From Mesorhizobium prunaredense (GTDB lineage Bacteria; Pseudomonadota; Alphaproteobacteria; Rhizobiales; Rhizobiaceae): DNA of 64,000 nucleotides. A model generated the notes under the pieces. That model was not told where the DNA came from, searched no databases, and saw nothing but the letters and a program-made list of their open reading frames with translations. Location of the stretch: assembly GCF_900156895.1 (NCBI RefSeq), contig NZ_FTPD01000067.1, forward strand, positions 37,225 to 101,224. The letters run 5' to 3'. How positions within the stretch are numbered: the stretch's first letter is position 1; every line of letters begins with the position of its first letter. Positions 1 to 8,686 of the stretch are shown piece by piece. A program made the translations under genes and the position numbers.

Positions 1-246
1 ACTGTCGCTTCGGCGATCACGGACGGAAATCCGTTGAGCGGCGGCAATGGCCGCTTGTCGAAACGAGGTGGTGCTTGCCGTCCATGTGTCGGTCTCGCAT
101 GACGCTGGCCGCGCAAGGGCGGCAAACCAAACTTGTATGCTCACACAATCAATCGCTAAAGAACCATAGATGCAGACAAGTTTGCCCGTCAAGCGGCTTT
201 CTTCGGGATTGTGTGAGTTTTTTCAGCCGGATTTTGAAAACATGTA

Positions 247-268
247 CCGGACAAGTGCTATTGTCCGG
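247..268. promoter_or_regulatory. Candidate operator in front of the MocR gene
   Basis: Perfect inverted repeat CCGGACAA (247-254), 6-base spacer, TTGTCCGG (261-268), ending 11 bases before the ATG at 280. MocR/GntR regulators commonly bind palindromes in their own promoter, so autoregulation is a reasonable inference. No binding data are visible in the sequence. Confidence 0.45.
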
Positions 269-279
269 AGCATTGTCTT

Positions 280-1722
280 ATGCTAGATGCGCCGGGTAGC
301 CAGAGTGTCAACACACCGAAACCGCCAATCCGCATGCTTCAGGACCTGCAACTCGCCTCGGACGAAGGCCCGGTCTACCGGCGCCTTGCTGACGCTATTG
401 CCGAACGGATTACAGCCGGCACGCTTGCCGTTGGAGACCGGCTGCCGCCGCAGCGCGAGATTGCCCGCGCACTGGGCATCAACGTCACCACGGTGACGCG
501 CGCACTGTCGACGCTGCAGCAGCGCGGCCTGCTCGAAGCGCGGCCCGGACGCGGCACAACGGTCGCGGCCCGCAACGGCGGCGAAGGACCAGGTTTCGTG
601 TCGGCGCCGAGCGAAGACAGCGGCGTCATCGATCTTTCCGTGAACAGACCAGCGACCTCGGCCTATCTCGACGCGCTGGCGCTGCTGTTGCCGCGCCTGT
701 CCAAGGACCGGCACTACGCCACGCTTCAGGACTATCACCCGCCCGACGGGCCGCTGTGGGCGAGAGAGGCAATCGCCGAGTGGATGCGGCCGGCGGCGGG
801 CGACGGCGATCCCGGCCGGGTGGTGCTGGCGGCGGGCGCCCAGCATGGGCTGGATTGCGTGCTTGGCGCGGTGACCAGGCAGGGCGAGGTCGTGCTCGCC
901 GACGAAGTGACTTATCAGGGCATCAATGCACTGTGCCGGGTGCATGGGCTCGATCTCAGAGGCGTCGCCATGGACCGTGGCGGCATGCGGGCCGACGCGT
1001 TCGAGGCGGCCTGCGCGCAGCTCCGCCCGCGCGCGGTCTTCCTGGTGCCGACCCTGCACAATCCGACCACCATCACATTGGGCGAGGAACGCCGGCACGA
1101 GCTGGTGGCTGTGGCCCGTCGCCATAATGTCCTCATCATCGAGGATGACGTCTACCGGCCGCTGGCGGACAATCCGCCGCCGTCGCTTGCCAGCCTCGAG
1201 CCCGAATTGACGGTTCACATCGGCGCCTTGTCGAAATGCCTTGCCCCAGGGCTGCGCCTCGGTTTTGTGATCGCGCCACGCGCCATAGCCGGCCAGGTCG
1301 CCGCGGCTTTACGCATCAACTGCTGGAGCATCAGCCCTCTGACGGCGCTGATCGGCGCGCGGCTGATAGAAGAGGGCTCGGCGGCGCGCATCATCGAAGC
1401 ACAGAAGCAGGAGCTTCGTCAGCGCCAGGCCATCCTCACCGAAATCCTCGGCCGCTACGATGTCCAGAGCCACGCCACCTCGACGCATGCCTGGCTGCGC
1501 CTGCCGGAGCCGTGGCGCGGCGCGGGTTTCGCTCGCACCTGCCTGGAACGTGGCGTTGCCGTGCTTCCCGGCGATGCCTTCGCGGTCGGGCGCGAGCCGG
1601 TACAGCACGGGGTGCGCATCAATGTCGGCGCCGCGCGCTCGCTCGACGATCTGCGCACGGCCCTGAACACCATGGCTGAACTGCTCGCGGCCGGGCATCT
1701 GCAACTGCCTGGCTTCGTCTAG
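280..1722 (+). CDS. MocR family regulator (GntR wHTH plus aminotransferase-like domain)
   Basis: 480 residues. The N-terminal winged helix of GntR type lies at about residues 30-100 (EITAGTLAVGDRLPPQREIA-like region, then GINVTTVTRALSTLQQRGLL). A fold-type I aminotransferase domain fills the rest; GALSKCLAPGLRLGF carries the expected PLP lysine after the serine, and IIEDDVYRPL is the usual Asp-x-Tyr pocket. MocR proteins use PLP or an amino-compound adduct as effector and usually control amino-acid, amine or vitamin B6 genes. The gene ends exactly where the repeat before the next gene begins, and that gene is an amino-acid-oxidase-like flavoprotein, which is the likely target. A downstream ATG at 334 is an alternative start. 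Family assignment is firm; target and effector are inferred. Confidence 0.93.
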   Translation: MLDAPGSQSVNTPKPPIRMLQDLQLASDEGPVYRRLADAIAERITAGTLAVGDRLPPQREIARALGINVTTVTRALSTLQQRGLLEARPGRGTTVAARNGGEGPGFVSAPSEDSGVIDLSVNRPATSAYLDALALLLPRLSKDRHYATLQDYHPPDGPLWAREAIAEWMRPAAGDGDPGRVVLAAGAQHGLDCVLGAVTRQGEVVLADEVTYQGINALCRVHGLDLRGVAMDRGGMRADAFEAACAQLRPRAVFLVPTLHNPTTITLGEERRHELVAVARRHNVLIIEDDVYRPLADNPPPSLASLEPELTVHIGALSKCLAPGLRLGFVIAPRAIAGQVAAALRINCWSISPLTALIGARLIEEGSAARIIEAQKQELRQRQAILTEILGRYDVQSHATSTHAWLRLPEPWRGAGFARTCLERGVAVLPGDAFAVGREPVQHGVRINVGAARSLDDLRTALNTMAELLAAGHLQLPGFV

Positions 1723-1770
1723 ACCATGATCCCGAAAGGTGGGGGCCGGTTTTCGGAAAAGATCATGGTC
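1722..1770. repeat. Rhizobial palindromic repeat overlapping the start of the next gene
   Basis: GACCATGATCCCGAAA at 1722-1737 pairs imperfectly with TTTTCGGAAAAGATCATGGTC-type sequence ending at 1770. This 49-base palindrome matches a dispersed repeat known from Mesorhizobium and other rhizobia. It overlaps the MocR stop codon and both candidate ATGs (1726 and 1765) of the flavoprotein gene, so the peptide that would be read from 1726 (MIPKGGGRFSEKIM) is repeat-derived. Confidence 0.75.
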
Positions 1771-3039
1771 AAACAAGAAGATACGGTCGTGGCAGCACCG
1801 GAAACCGTCGAAATCGCCATCGTCGGCGCTGGCATTGTCGGATTGGCAACGGCACTCCGGCTTGCGGCCGAGGGGCGCGAGGTGCTGCTCATCGATCCCA
1901 ACGAGCCTGGCTCCGGCGCCTCGTTCGGCAACGCCGGAACGCTCGCCGAATATGCCTGCATGCCGGTCGGCAACCCGGCCGTGCTGCGCCAATTGCCAAA
2001 ACTGCTCCTCGATCCGGACAGCCCTTTCGCATTGCGCTGGACAGCGTTTTTCCAGCTGGCGCCCTGGCTGGTCCGCTTCGTGCGGCAGTCGCTTCCAGCG
2101 GCCACCCGCGCCAACGCGATGGCACTCGCCGGGCTTCTGGCTGAGGCCCTGCCGGCCTGGGAGGAGATGGTGAAAGAGGCCGATATGGCCGACCTGATGC
2201 GCCGCAACGGCTGTCTCTACCTGTATCGCCGCAAGAGCGATTTCGCCAAGGCCGCTGGGGGCAGGGCGCTGCGCGCCGGGTTTGGTGTGCATCAGGAGGT
2301 TCTGACGCCGGGAGAGGTGGCCGCGCTGGAGCCGAGCCTGCCCCCGGCCGGGGCCTGCGGACTGTACTTCCCGGATTCGATGAATGTCACCGATCCAAAG
2401 ACGCTGATGCGGCGGCTGCTCGATGCCGCAACCGCCCGTGGCGTGTCGGTGGCGCAGGCTGCTATATCAGGGCTGCAGGTCGAGGCGGACGGTGTCAGGC
2501 TCAGCGGTTCCGGCCTGCAGGTCAAGGCGAACACGGTGGTGATCGCCGCGGGCGCGCAATCGCGGGCGCTGGCCATGCAGGCCGGCGACAGCGTCCCGCT
2601 CGAGACCGAACGCGGTTATCATCTCGAATTCCCGACGGAAGCGCCTTTGCTCAATCGTCCGGTCTGTCCTGTCGATCTCGGCTTCTACATGACGCCGATG
2701 ACAGGTCGGCTGCGTGTCGCCGGAACCGTCGAGCTTGGTGGGCTTGCAGCACCGGCAAATCCGCGCCGGCTGGCGCTGCTGGATCGCGGTGTCAGGCAGT
2801 TCTTCCCGCCACTCGGCCGGCCCTCATCCGAATGGCTCGGGTTCCGGCCGTCGCTGCCCGATTCCCGGCCGGTCATCGGTCCATCGCGGGGCAGCCGCAA
2901 GGTGATCCATGCCTTCGGTCATGGTCATCTCGGCCTCACCCTGGCGCCGATCACCGCCCGCTTGGTCGCCGAGCTGATTGCCGGACGCGGCGATCCTGAC
3001 TGCCTCGCGCCCTTTGCGGTGGACCGCTTCAGTGCTTGA
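1765..3039 (+). CDS. FAD-dependent oxidoreductase, D-amino acid dehydrogenase (DadA)-like
   Basis: A glycine-rich dinucleotide-binding motif sits at the N-terminus (VEIAIVGAGIVGLATAL) followed by the conserved SGASFGNAGTL loop of the DAO/DadA family. The C-terminal FAD-contact region reads FGHGHLGLTLAPITA. Such enzymes oxidise D-amino acids or secondary amines and pass electrons to the respiratory chain. The ATG at 1765 is preferred over 1726, because the upstream 13 codons lie entirely in a dispersed palindromic repeat and add nothing to the flavin fold. Position directly downstream of a MocR regulator suggests co-transcription and amino-acid-responsive control. The substrate cannot be told from sequence. 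Confidence 0.88.
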   Translation: MVKQEDTVVAAPETVEIAIVGAGIVGLATALRLAAEGREVLLIDPNEPGSGASFGNAGTLAEYACMPVGNPAVLRQLPKLLLDPDSPFALRWTAFFQLAPWLVRFVRQSLPAATRANAMALAGLLAEALPAWEEMVKEADMADLMRRNGCLYLYRRKSDFAKAAGGRALRAGFGVHQEVLTPGEVAALEPSLPPAGACGLYFPDSMNVTDPKTLMRRLLDAATARGVSVAQAAISGLQVEADGVRLSGSGLQVKANTVVIAAGAQSRALAMQAGDSVPLETERGYHLEFPTEAPLLNRPVCPVDLGFYMTPMTGRLRVAGTVELGGLAAPANPRRLALLDRGVRQFFPPLGRPSSEWLGFRPSLPDSRPVIGPSRGSRKVIHAFGHGHLGLTLAPITARLVAELIAGRGDPDCLAPFAVDRFSA

Positions 3040-3091
3040 CGCTAGGTCGGCTCCGCCGCGGTAGCGCATGTTCGGCACTATCCAAGCAAAA

Positions 3092-3116
3092 ACCCGCCCC
3101 GATCTCCGGAGCGGGT
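3092..3116. terminator. Hairpin downstream of the DadA-like gene
   Basis: ACCCGC (3092-3097) pairs with GCGGGT (3111-3116), with further partial pairing in the interior. The run of A just before it would make it a proper intrinsic terminator for minus-strand transcription; on the plus strand the T-run is weak. Stem position about 50 bases after the stop at 3039 fits a transcript end. Confidence 0.4.
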
Positions 3117-3284
3117 CTGTTGCCTGAGGCGGAACTCAACACATGTCCGCCGCCGCAAGGTCGCCTCGCGATGCTGAAGATCTGGTTAACCGGCCAAAAT
3201 TGATTCAAATCCAGCTGTGGATATTCGCCTTTGGGTAAATCGAAATGGGCCATCCTTGTCCTGCGGCGGGCAAAAGGAGAATCC

Positions 3285-3473
3285 ATGACTAGCGACTTTG
3301 CCGCCGCCCACCTTCATCTTGAACGAGCCTGCCACTATTTGCGCGGTGATGACGAGACGAGCAGCGCTGCTCGCGCGGCTCTGGATATTCTGATCGATGC
3401 AATTGCCGCAGCCCAGTACAAGCGCACGCCGGCGGACGTAGTGGAATTTCCCAGAACGGCAAAGCAGCGTTAG
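3285..3473 (+). CDS. Small hypothetical protein, 62 residues
   Basis: The ATG at 3285 follows a clear AAAAGGAGA ribosome-binding site at 3271-3279. The product is mostly helical (HLHLERACHYL, then SAARAALDILIDAIAAAQ) and has no signal peptide, membrane segment or recognisable motif. A hairpin with the properties of a terminator follows the stop, so it looks like a monocistronic unit. It is called a gene on the strength of the ribosome-binding site and codon use; its function is unknown. Confidence 0.6.
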   Translation: MTSDFAAAHLHLERACHYLRGDDETSSAARAALDILIDAIAAAQYKRTPADVVEFPRTAKQR

Positions 3474-3489
3474 TCGGCGAACTCTAAGC

Positions 3490-3518
3490 GCGGCGCATCC
3501 GGAGGATTAATGCGCCGC
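3490..3518. terminator. Likely intrinsic terminator of the 62-residue gene
   Basis: Nine-base stem GCGGCGCAT (3490-3498) / ATGCGCCGC (3510-3518) with an 11-base loop, followed by a T-rich stretch. It starts 17 bases after the stop codon at 3473. Confidence 0.55.
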
Positions 3519-3538
3519 CTCAAGTTCTTGTTTCTATA

Positions 3539-3595
3539 CATGTCGTTGTCTTGACATGTCGTTGTCTTGATACCGCCGCGCGCTTGGGCGACATG
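3539..3595. repeat. CATGTCG...CGACATG repeat with a tandem 16-mer
   Basis: CATGTCGTTGTCTTGA occurs twice in tandem (3539-3554 and 3555-3570), and the element ends with GGCGACATG, the reverse complement of its first bases. A related element lies at 5462-5530. The rest of 3474-3845 (about 370 bases) shows no supportable gene. Confidence 0.5.
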
Positions 3596-3845
3596 CAGGT
3601 GCGGGCGAAACAAATGGAGCGGGATGGCCAGTTCAACTTAAACGCGTCCCGCTTCGGGTCCGCCGTACCCTCTCTCCCAAAGGCTGATGCTCGGTAGCAG
3701 GCGCTACCGACGACACCGGATTGACTCTTATTTGTGCCCGTGCTGATGTTGCAGTGCAACATAGAGCAGCGGGTTCCGAAGGCGGCAAGCCGTCCCCAGT
3801 TGGACGCCGAAAGAACCTGCAGGGGAACTTGAGGGGGCTTAACCG

Positions 3846-5345
3846 GTGTTTATTGGGCAGTCGCAGTATTCAAGCGCGATACCGTTATGGAACGTTGGTC
3901 GCGGCAAGATCACGAAAGTCAGAGGACGGGACGATACATTTGACGGGTTGACCGCATTTGCCCCGTTCTGGGCAATGGCGGCGATCTTCAGTATCGCCGG
4001 TGATATCTACTCCATGCTTGGCTATAAGGGGCCGCTTTTTGCCGCTCTGAGCTGGTCGGTCGTCCTGTTCAGCCTGCTACTCCTGCTGTACCCGCGGCGG
4101 ACCGAGTTTTTGATCGGGCTGGTGATGGTATCGCTTGTGCTGTACGCGCTGCGCATGCCGGTCGCTTCGAACAACAAGACGATCACGGCGGTGATGAACG
4201 GGGCTATACTGCTCAGCGCAGCGGTACTCTATCTGCGGGCCGCCCGCCGCGGCGCCGCGCTGGCCCGGATGGAGCTTTATCAACAGATCCGGATCGTCGC
4301 CCGGTCGCTGCTCGCCATCATGTATTTCTACGGAATCTTCCACAAGATCAACACCGATTTCCTCGATCCTTCCGTGAGTTGCGCGGTGGGCCTTTACGCT
4401 CCGCTTGCTCGTCCGTTCGGCCTCGAGGACAATCTGTTTGGCCGGTATCTTGCGATCTTCGCCACCTTCGTCATTGAGGCGATCGCGATCGTGTCTCTCT
4501 ACTGGAAACGTTATTTCGCCGTGGGGTTCATCCTCGCGCTCGTCTTCCATTACGTGATCCCGATCTCGGCCTATTCCTGGTACATGGACTTTTCCAGCCT
4601 GGTGTTCGCGCTGTATGTGCTGAGCATCCCCACGCCCGCCAGCGAGGCGCTCTATCGCACCTCGCTGGAGTTTACCAATCCGCTGCGCGAGACGTTCGGC
4701 CGGATCGGGATCTTGCTGCCGGGCGCGGCATTGATGTTGTTCGCGGTCACTCTCGTCATTCTGCTCACCTATGCTTTTCCCGGACGCTCCTTCGACATGA
4801 TGGTCCACTCCGTCTGGATCCTCATTTGGGCGGTAGTGGGCGGCGCGGCGATGATCGTGCTGGCCTATGTGGCTCTGCAGAACCTGCCTTGCCGGATCGT
4901 TTCCTCGCCGCGCCAGCCGCTCTGGGTCTATTTGGTGCCGGGCTTGTTCTTCCTCTCCTGCCTGTCACCCTATGTCGGGCTCAAGACGGAGAGTTCCATC
5001 AACATGTTCAGCAATCTGCACACGGAAGCCGGCCAGACCAATCATCTGCTCTTTCCCAAACCACCATACCTGTTCAATTATCAGAACGAGGTGGTGAAGA
5101 TCGTTGATTCCTCGGAGCCTCATCTCGTCCGGCAGTCGCGGGCGGGCAATTACCACGTCCTCCTCGATCTCAAGAAACAACTGCGCCGGAACCCGGAGGC
5201 CTGGGTGACTTACGTGAAGGATGGCGAGACGGTTACCCGGGCTAACGCGTCGACCTTCGCGGGCGAAATGCCCAGCCTCATCGAACGCAAGTTGCTTATG
5301 TTCAAGTTGGTGGATTTCTCGCGGCCGAAGGCCTGCACCCACTGA
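3846..5345 (+). CDS. Multi-pass membrane protein, HTTM-like
   Basis: Up to 499 residues with about ten hydrophobic segments between residues 40 and 400, then a soluble tail of roughly 110 residues. The segment around FGRYLAIFATFVIEAIAIVS and the HYVIPISAYSWYMDFSS loop resemble the HTTM (horizontally transferred transmembrane, vitamin K carboxylase-like) family. HTTM proteins are often encoded beside DUF393/DCC thiol proteins, and one such gene lies at 5538-5939 on the opposite strand, which supports the call. The start is uncertain: GTG at 3846 lacks a good ribosome-binding site, and ATG at 3975 would begin just before the first membrane segment. The catalytic activity, if any, is unknown. 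Confidence 0.7.
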   Translation: MFIGQSQYSSAIPLWNVGRGKITKVRGRDDTFDGLTAFAPFWAMAAIFSIAGDIYSMLGYKGPLFAALSWSVVLFSLLLLLYPRRTEFLIGLVMVSLVLYALRMPVASNNKTITAVMNGAILLSAAVLYLRAARRGAALARMELYQQIRIVARSLLAIMYFYGIFHKINTDFLDPSVSCAVGLYAPLARPFGLEDNLFGRYLAIFATFVIEAIAIVSLYWKRYFAVGFILALVFHYVIPISAYSWYMDFSSLVFALYVLSIPTPASEALYRTSLEFTNPLRETFGRIGILLPGAALMLFAVTLVILLTYAFPGRSFDMMVHSVWILIWAVVGGAAMIVLAYVALQNLPCRIVSSPRQPLWVYLVPGLFFLSCLSPYVGLKTESSINMFSNLHTEAGQTNHLLFPKPPYLFNYQNEVVKIVDSSEPHLVRQSRAGNYHVLLDLKKQLRRNPEAWVTYVKDGETVTRANASTFAGEMPSLIERKLLMFKLVDFSRPKACTH

Positions 5346-5461
5346 GCGCCGCTCTCACGAAAATTGGTAGATGTCGCCGGGCAGTCGACCTAAGCCATCC
5401 ATTTCGCCGGGAAATGTCCAAATCGCGTCGCGATTGCAAGAGTCACGCGTCGCTTTAAGCT

Positions 5462-5530
5462 CATGTCGTTGTTGCAAAACCACTGCGCACCCTCGGATCA
5501 GGGGCCGAGGGCATGCTTTTGCGCGACATG
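5462..5530. repeat. CATGTCG...CGACATG palindromic repeat
   Basis: Starts CATGTCGTTGTTGC and ends GCGCGACATG, with an inner hairpin CCCTCGG/CCGAGGG. It belongs to the same family as the element at 3539-3595 and fills the gap between two convergent genes, where the inner hairpin could also act as a transcription stop. Confidence 0.55.
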
Positions 5531-5537
5531 AATTGAA

Positions 5538-5939
5538 TTAGCGCGGTTCGAGGTCTGCAGGGATCAGCGAGCGGCCGCGAAGCTTCAGGGTGGCCCGGCG
5601 TCCGAGCTTGAGCGCCGGATAGATCAGCCGCGCGGCCGTCCTGTTTGAGAGAATCCTGCGGTTGAGCCAGCCGAAAAGCGTCGAAGAGGAACTGAGGATC
5701 GCCAGGAGATTGATGGCTTCCTCGCCGTGGTAGACGCGGTCCTCGAAAACGAAGAGCATGCCCTCGTTCAGGTCGAAGCCCTGGCGCTGAAACCCGACAA
5801 CGCGCGGGTCGCCGGAGCGCGCGTCGAGCAGTTCGACAGGACCGACGGCGTCGCGCAGCCGGGCAAAGCGGACATAGCTCTGGCAGAAGATGCAGTCGCC
5901 GTCATAGACGATAAGCGCCGTCTTCCCAAGTGGCTTCAT
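5538..5939 (-). CDS. DCC family thiol-disulfide oxidoreductase-like protein (DUF393)
   Basis: 133 residues. The signature IVYDGDCIFC at the N-terminus gives the DxxCxxC motif of the family, followed by the usual basic C-terminus (LIYPALKLGRRATLKL). DCC proteins have a thioredoxin-like cysteine pair and are thought to exchange thiols and disulfides; their partners are often HTTM membrane proteins. The start codon overlaps the stop of the small membrane-protein gene upstream by four bases, so the two are translationally coupled. The HTTM-like gene at 3846-5345 converges on it. Confidence 0.85.
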   Translation of the reverse strand: MKPLGKTALIVYDGDCIFCQSYVRFARLRDAVGPVELLDARSGDPRVVGFQRQGFDLNEGMLFVFEDRVYHGEEAINLLAILSSSSTLFGWLNRRILSNRTAARLIYPALKLGRRATLKLRGRSLIPADLEPR

Positions 5940-6124
5940 TGCAGCGCCGGATCCTGGCTATGCCCGATCGGTGCTTCTGCGGAGCCATCGATTGCGCAAT
6001 TGCTGTAGAACGCGCAGCCGGAGACGACGGGCAGGTTGCTGAAGGTATCGAAGGCGGCAACGAGCACCAGCCCGACAATGCCGAGCATCAACATTTTCTT
6101 GTAGGCGGACAAGTCGCGAAGCAT
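5936..6124 (-). CDS. Small membrane protein, 62 residues, coupled to the DCC gene
   Basis: A ribosome-binding site AAAGGA lies six bases before the ATG at 6124. One membrane segment (MLMLGIVGLVLVAAFDTF) is followed by a short tail with two cysteines (SGCAFYSNC). The stop overlaps the DCC start (ATGA arrangement), so the two form an operon. The paired cysteines next to a thiol-disulfide protein suggest a membrane partner or substrate; this is inference. No family is recognised. Confidence 0.6.
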   Translation of the reverse strand: MLRDLSAYKKMLMLGIVGLVLVAAFDTFSNLPVVSGCAFYSNCAIDGSAEAPIGHSQDPALQ

Positions 6125-6410
6125 CTTGGTCCTTTGCTGCTTGATACGGACCTGGTCGATCCGACGTCAAAGCGCGATCGATTTCAACAGCCGGCTGGCT
6201 GCAAGAGCGGCAGCCCGTGCCGGTCAAGGTTTCCTATCGCAAGCTCTTGAACTGCCATAGTGGGCACCAGCCTGTTATTGTGCAGCGCAACAATGGGTGA
6301 AGATCGGCGGAAAATCAAGCGGAATGCTGAATTTCGCCGACTTTATGTGACGTTGCGTCGCCGGCAACCGGCAATCCGCGACTCCGAGCAATTCGCACTT
6401 GCCACAAAGT

Positions 6411-7538
6411 ATGATGCGATGCACAATCGCCATCGAAACCGAAGGACCGGGCCGGCCAATAGGCCGTATCCAGAAAACGCTGAAGTTGAACCTGCCCCTA
6501 CGTGAGACCTGGCTGGACACCGCCAAGGGCTTGGGAATCACCCTCGTCGTCATGGCCCACGTCCTCGACCACAGCACCTGGCGCTGGGCGCACCCGATCT
6601 ACTTTGCGGTATCGCTGTTCTTCATGCCGTTCTTCTTCATCATATCCGGCTACCTTTTTGCCGTGACGGAGAGGAAGGCGCTTCTCCGGAAGCGCGTCCA
6701 GGGCCTGCTCATCCCCTATGTGATGTTTCTCGGCGCGATCATGGCGAGCGTGCTCGTTGTGGACTTTTTGCGCGGCGATACCCCGGCACCCTGGCAGATC
6801 AGGGAACTCATCACCGACGCGCTGCTGGGCGGACGGCACCTGACGCGCGAACTCGGCGTGTTCTGGTTCGTCACCTGCCTCGTCGCCACGCAACTTGTCT
6901 ACAACGAGGTCGCGATCAGGACCAGCGGACCGACCGATCCCAGCATGCTGATCTTCGTCGGCGCATCCGTCGGCCTCGCCTATTCAATCCAGGCCTATTG
7001 GCAGGAAGTGCGCGCGCCGCTGGCTCTGACGAACGTGCCGCTCGCCATCGGCGCGTTCTGGTTCGGACATTTCCTGCGCGAACGCGGCATGAGCGCGCTG
7101 TGGTCGGCGGTGTTTGTCGTGGCGGTTGCCGGGGTCGCGCTCGCGGCGGCGCGGACGGGGTCCGACTTTACCTTCAGCATGAAGAACGCCATCTTCGGCC
7201 CCCCACTTCTCGGCCTTCTCGTTGCATTGGCGATCTCGACCTTTATCCTCGGTCTCATCCGCTTCATGGCGATGCCGAGCTTGCGCATCGCTCCGTTGGC
7301 GGAAATCGGCGCGGCCTCGCTGGTGATCATGTTCGTTCATCAGTTCGTTCATTTCACGCTGCGTGACTTCGGAATGTCTTCCGAGTTGGCGCTGATCGCC
7401 CTGTCGCTCGGACTTCCCTATCTTCTCTATCGCGGACTGAGGTCGTCGCGGATACTGTCTCCCTGGTTCATCGGAAGCGGAGACCTGGCGCTCAGCATCC
7501 AACTGATGAGGCGGAGTCTCGCCTTCCGGGCAGGCTGA
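6411..7538 (+). CDS. Acyltransferase 3 family membrane protein
   Basis: About 375 residues with ten or so membrane segments. The start of the domain reads ETWLDTAKGLGITLVVMAHV, the typical opening of acyltransferase-3 proteins, with the conserved histidine in AHVLDH and an arginine-containing loop after the third segment. These enzymes O-acetylate sugars or peptidoglycan from the cytoplasmic face; the compact form resembles fucose 4-O-acetylase-like proteins. The start is unsure: TTG 6399 and ATG 6411 or 6414 all lack a good ribosome-binding site, and homology would begin near 6498. No partner gene adjoins it. Confidence 0.85.
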   Translation: MMRCTIAIETEGPGRPIGRIQKTLKLNLPLRETWLDTAKGLGITLVVMAHVLDHSTWRWAHPIYFAVSLFFMPFFFIISGYLFAVTERKALLRKRVQGLLIPYVMFLGAIMASVLVVDFLRGDTPAPWQIRELITDALLGGRHLTRELGVFWFVTCLVATQLVYNEVAIRTSGPTDPSMLIFVGASVGLAYSIQAYWQEVRAPLALTNVPLAIGAFWFGHFLRERGMSALWSAVFVVAVAGVALAAARTGSDFTFSMKNAIFGPPLLGLLVALAISTFILGLIRFMAMPSLRIAPLAEIGAASLVIMFVHQFVHFTLRDFGMSSELALIALSLGLPYLLYRGLRSSRILSPWFIGSGDLALSIQLMRRSLAFRAG

Positions 7539-7729
7539 GCACGAACGCGTCCGGGTGACGGCAGCAGCGATTCCTTCCGGATCGGAGATGTCCAGCGCCC
7601 GGATCGTCTGCCTTGCGGCCGAGCGTGTGGGCATCCGAGGAAGGAACAGACCTTCCTGGCCCTGTTCCCGCGAGCGCGGCGGGCGTATTCTCGCGGTCCG
7701 ACGGGTCGAAATTATCGGGAGGAGATGCG

Positions 7730-8539
7730 ATGGCTGAGGCAACGCGCCACGACGCCTGGCAGGCCGGGGATAGCTACGACCTCTATATGGGGCGATGGAG
7801 CCGTCAGATTGCTCCACCGTTCCTGGATTGGCTGGATCCCGCGGAGGGTCTGGACTGGCTGGAGGTGGGTTGCGGAACCGGGGCGCTGTCAGCAGCCATC
7901 CTGGCCCGTTGCAATCCCAGGAGCCAGGTGTCCATAGACCCGTCGGAGGGTTTTCTCGCCAAGGCGCGGGCAAACGTGCCGGACAAGCGTGTCGCGTTTC
8001 TCGCAGGCGATGCGCAGGCCTTGGCAGTCGAATCGGGCAGCAAGGACATGGTCGTGTCGGCGCTTGTCCTCAACTTCGTCCCCGACAGGCAAAAGTCGCT
8101 CGCCGAGATGCGGCGAGTGGCCCGCCCTGGAGCGACGATCGGCTTCTATGTGTGGGATTATCCTGGCGGCGGGGTGGAATTCATGCGGGCCTTCTGGACC
8201 GCTGCGACGGCACTTGACCCCGGTGCCATCGACCTTACCGAAGACAGGCGTTTTCCGTTCTGCACCCGAGACGGATTAACCGATCTCGCGGAGAAGGCCG
8301 GCCTGGGTTCCGTCGACTGCACCCGGATCGAAGCGCCCGCCGTGTTCAAGGATTTTGAAGACTACTGGCACCCCTTCACCCTGGGTGCGGGACCGGCGCC
8401 CGGCTATTGCATGAGTCTCGACCCCGCAGCTCGCCAGAGATTGATGGAGAGGCTCCGCGATAGTCTGCCGCGCGGCGAGGGCGGGTCCATTCCCCTGAAA
8501 ACGAGAGCCTGGGCAGTCAAGGCCAAGGTGCGCCGATGA
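7730..8539 (+). CDS. Class I SAM-dependent methyltransferase
   Basis: 269 residues from the ATG at 7730, which follows GGGAGGAGA. Motif I is WLEVGCGTGALS, with an acidic residue ending strand 2 (VSIDPSEGFL) and motif IV at DMVVSALVLNFVPD. The protein starts YDLYMGRWSRQIAPPFLDWL, a signature seen in many rhizobial small-molecule methyltransferases. The substrate is unknown and no operon partner is visible. Longer in-frame starts upstream are rejected because of the ribosome-binding site at 7718-7726. Confidence 0.9.
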   Translation: MAEATRHDAWQAGDSYDLYMGRWSRQIAPPFLDWLDPAEGLDWLEVGCGTGALSAAILARCNPRSQVSIDPSEGFLAKARANVPDKRVAFLAGDAQALAVESGSKDMVVSALVLNFVPDRQKSLAEMRRVARPGATIGFYVWDYPGGGVEFMRAFWTAATALDPGAIDLTEDRRFPFCTRDGLTDLAEKAGLGSVDCTRIEAPAVFKDFEDYWHPFTLGAGPAPGYCMSLDPAARQRLMERLRDSLPRGEGGSIPLKTRAWAVKAKVRR

Positions 8540-8686
8540 CTGGCAGCCCATGTCGCGCCAGACCGGCAGGCCGCCAACTGCTGTCCGGCTGAGAGCTGTC
8601 CGGGGCAAAGTTCAGGTTGACCGGCCTTGTGCGCGAAGCGACAATTCGTCTGGACGGCCGAGATGCAGGCTGCAGGAGGAAACACG

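Noticed and set aside
1..246. Partial gene at the left edge
   Set aside because: No frame on either strand shows a recognisable protein end; composition is not clearly coding.
283..1218. 311-codon minus-strand open frame opposite the MocR gene
   Set aside because: Antisense shadow of a well-supported gene in high-GC DNA; no ribosome-binding site and no family resemblance.
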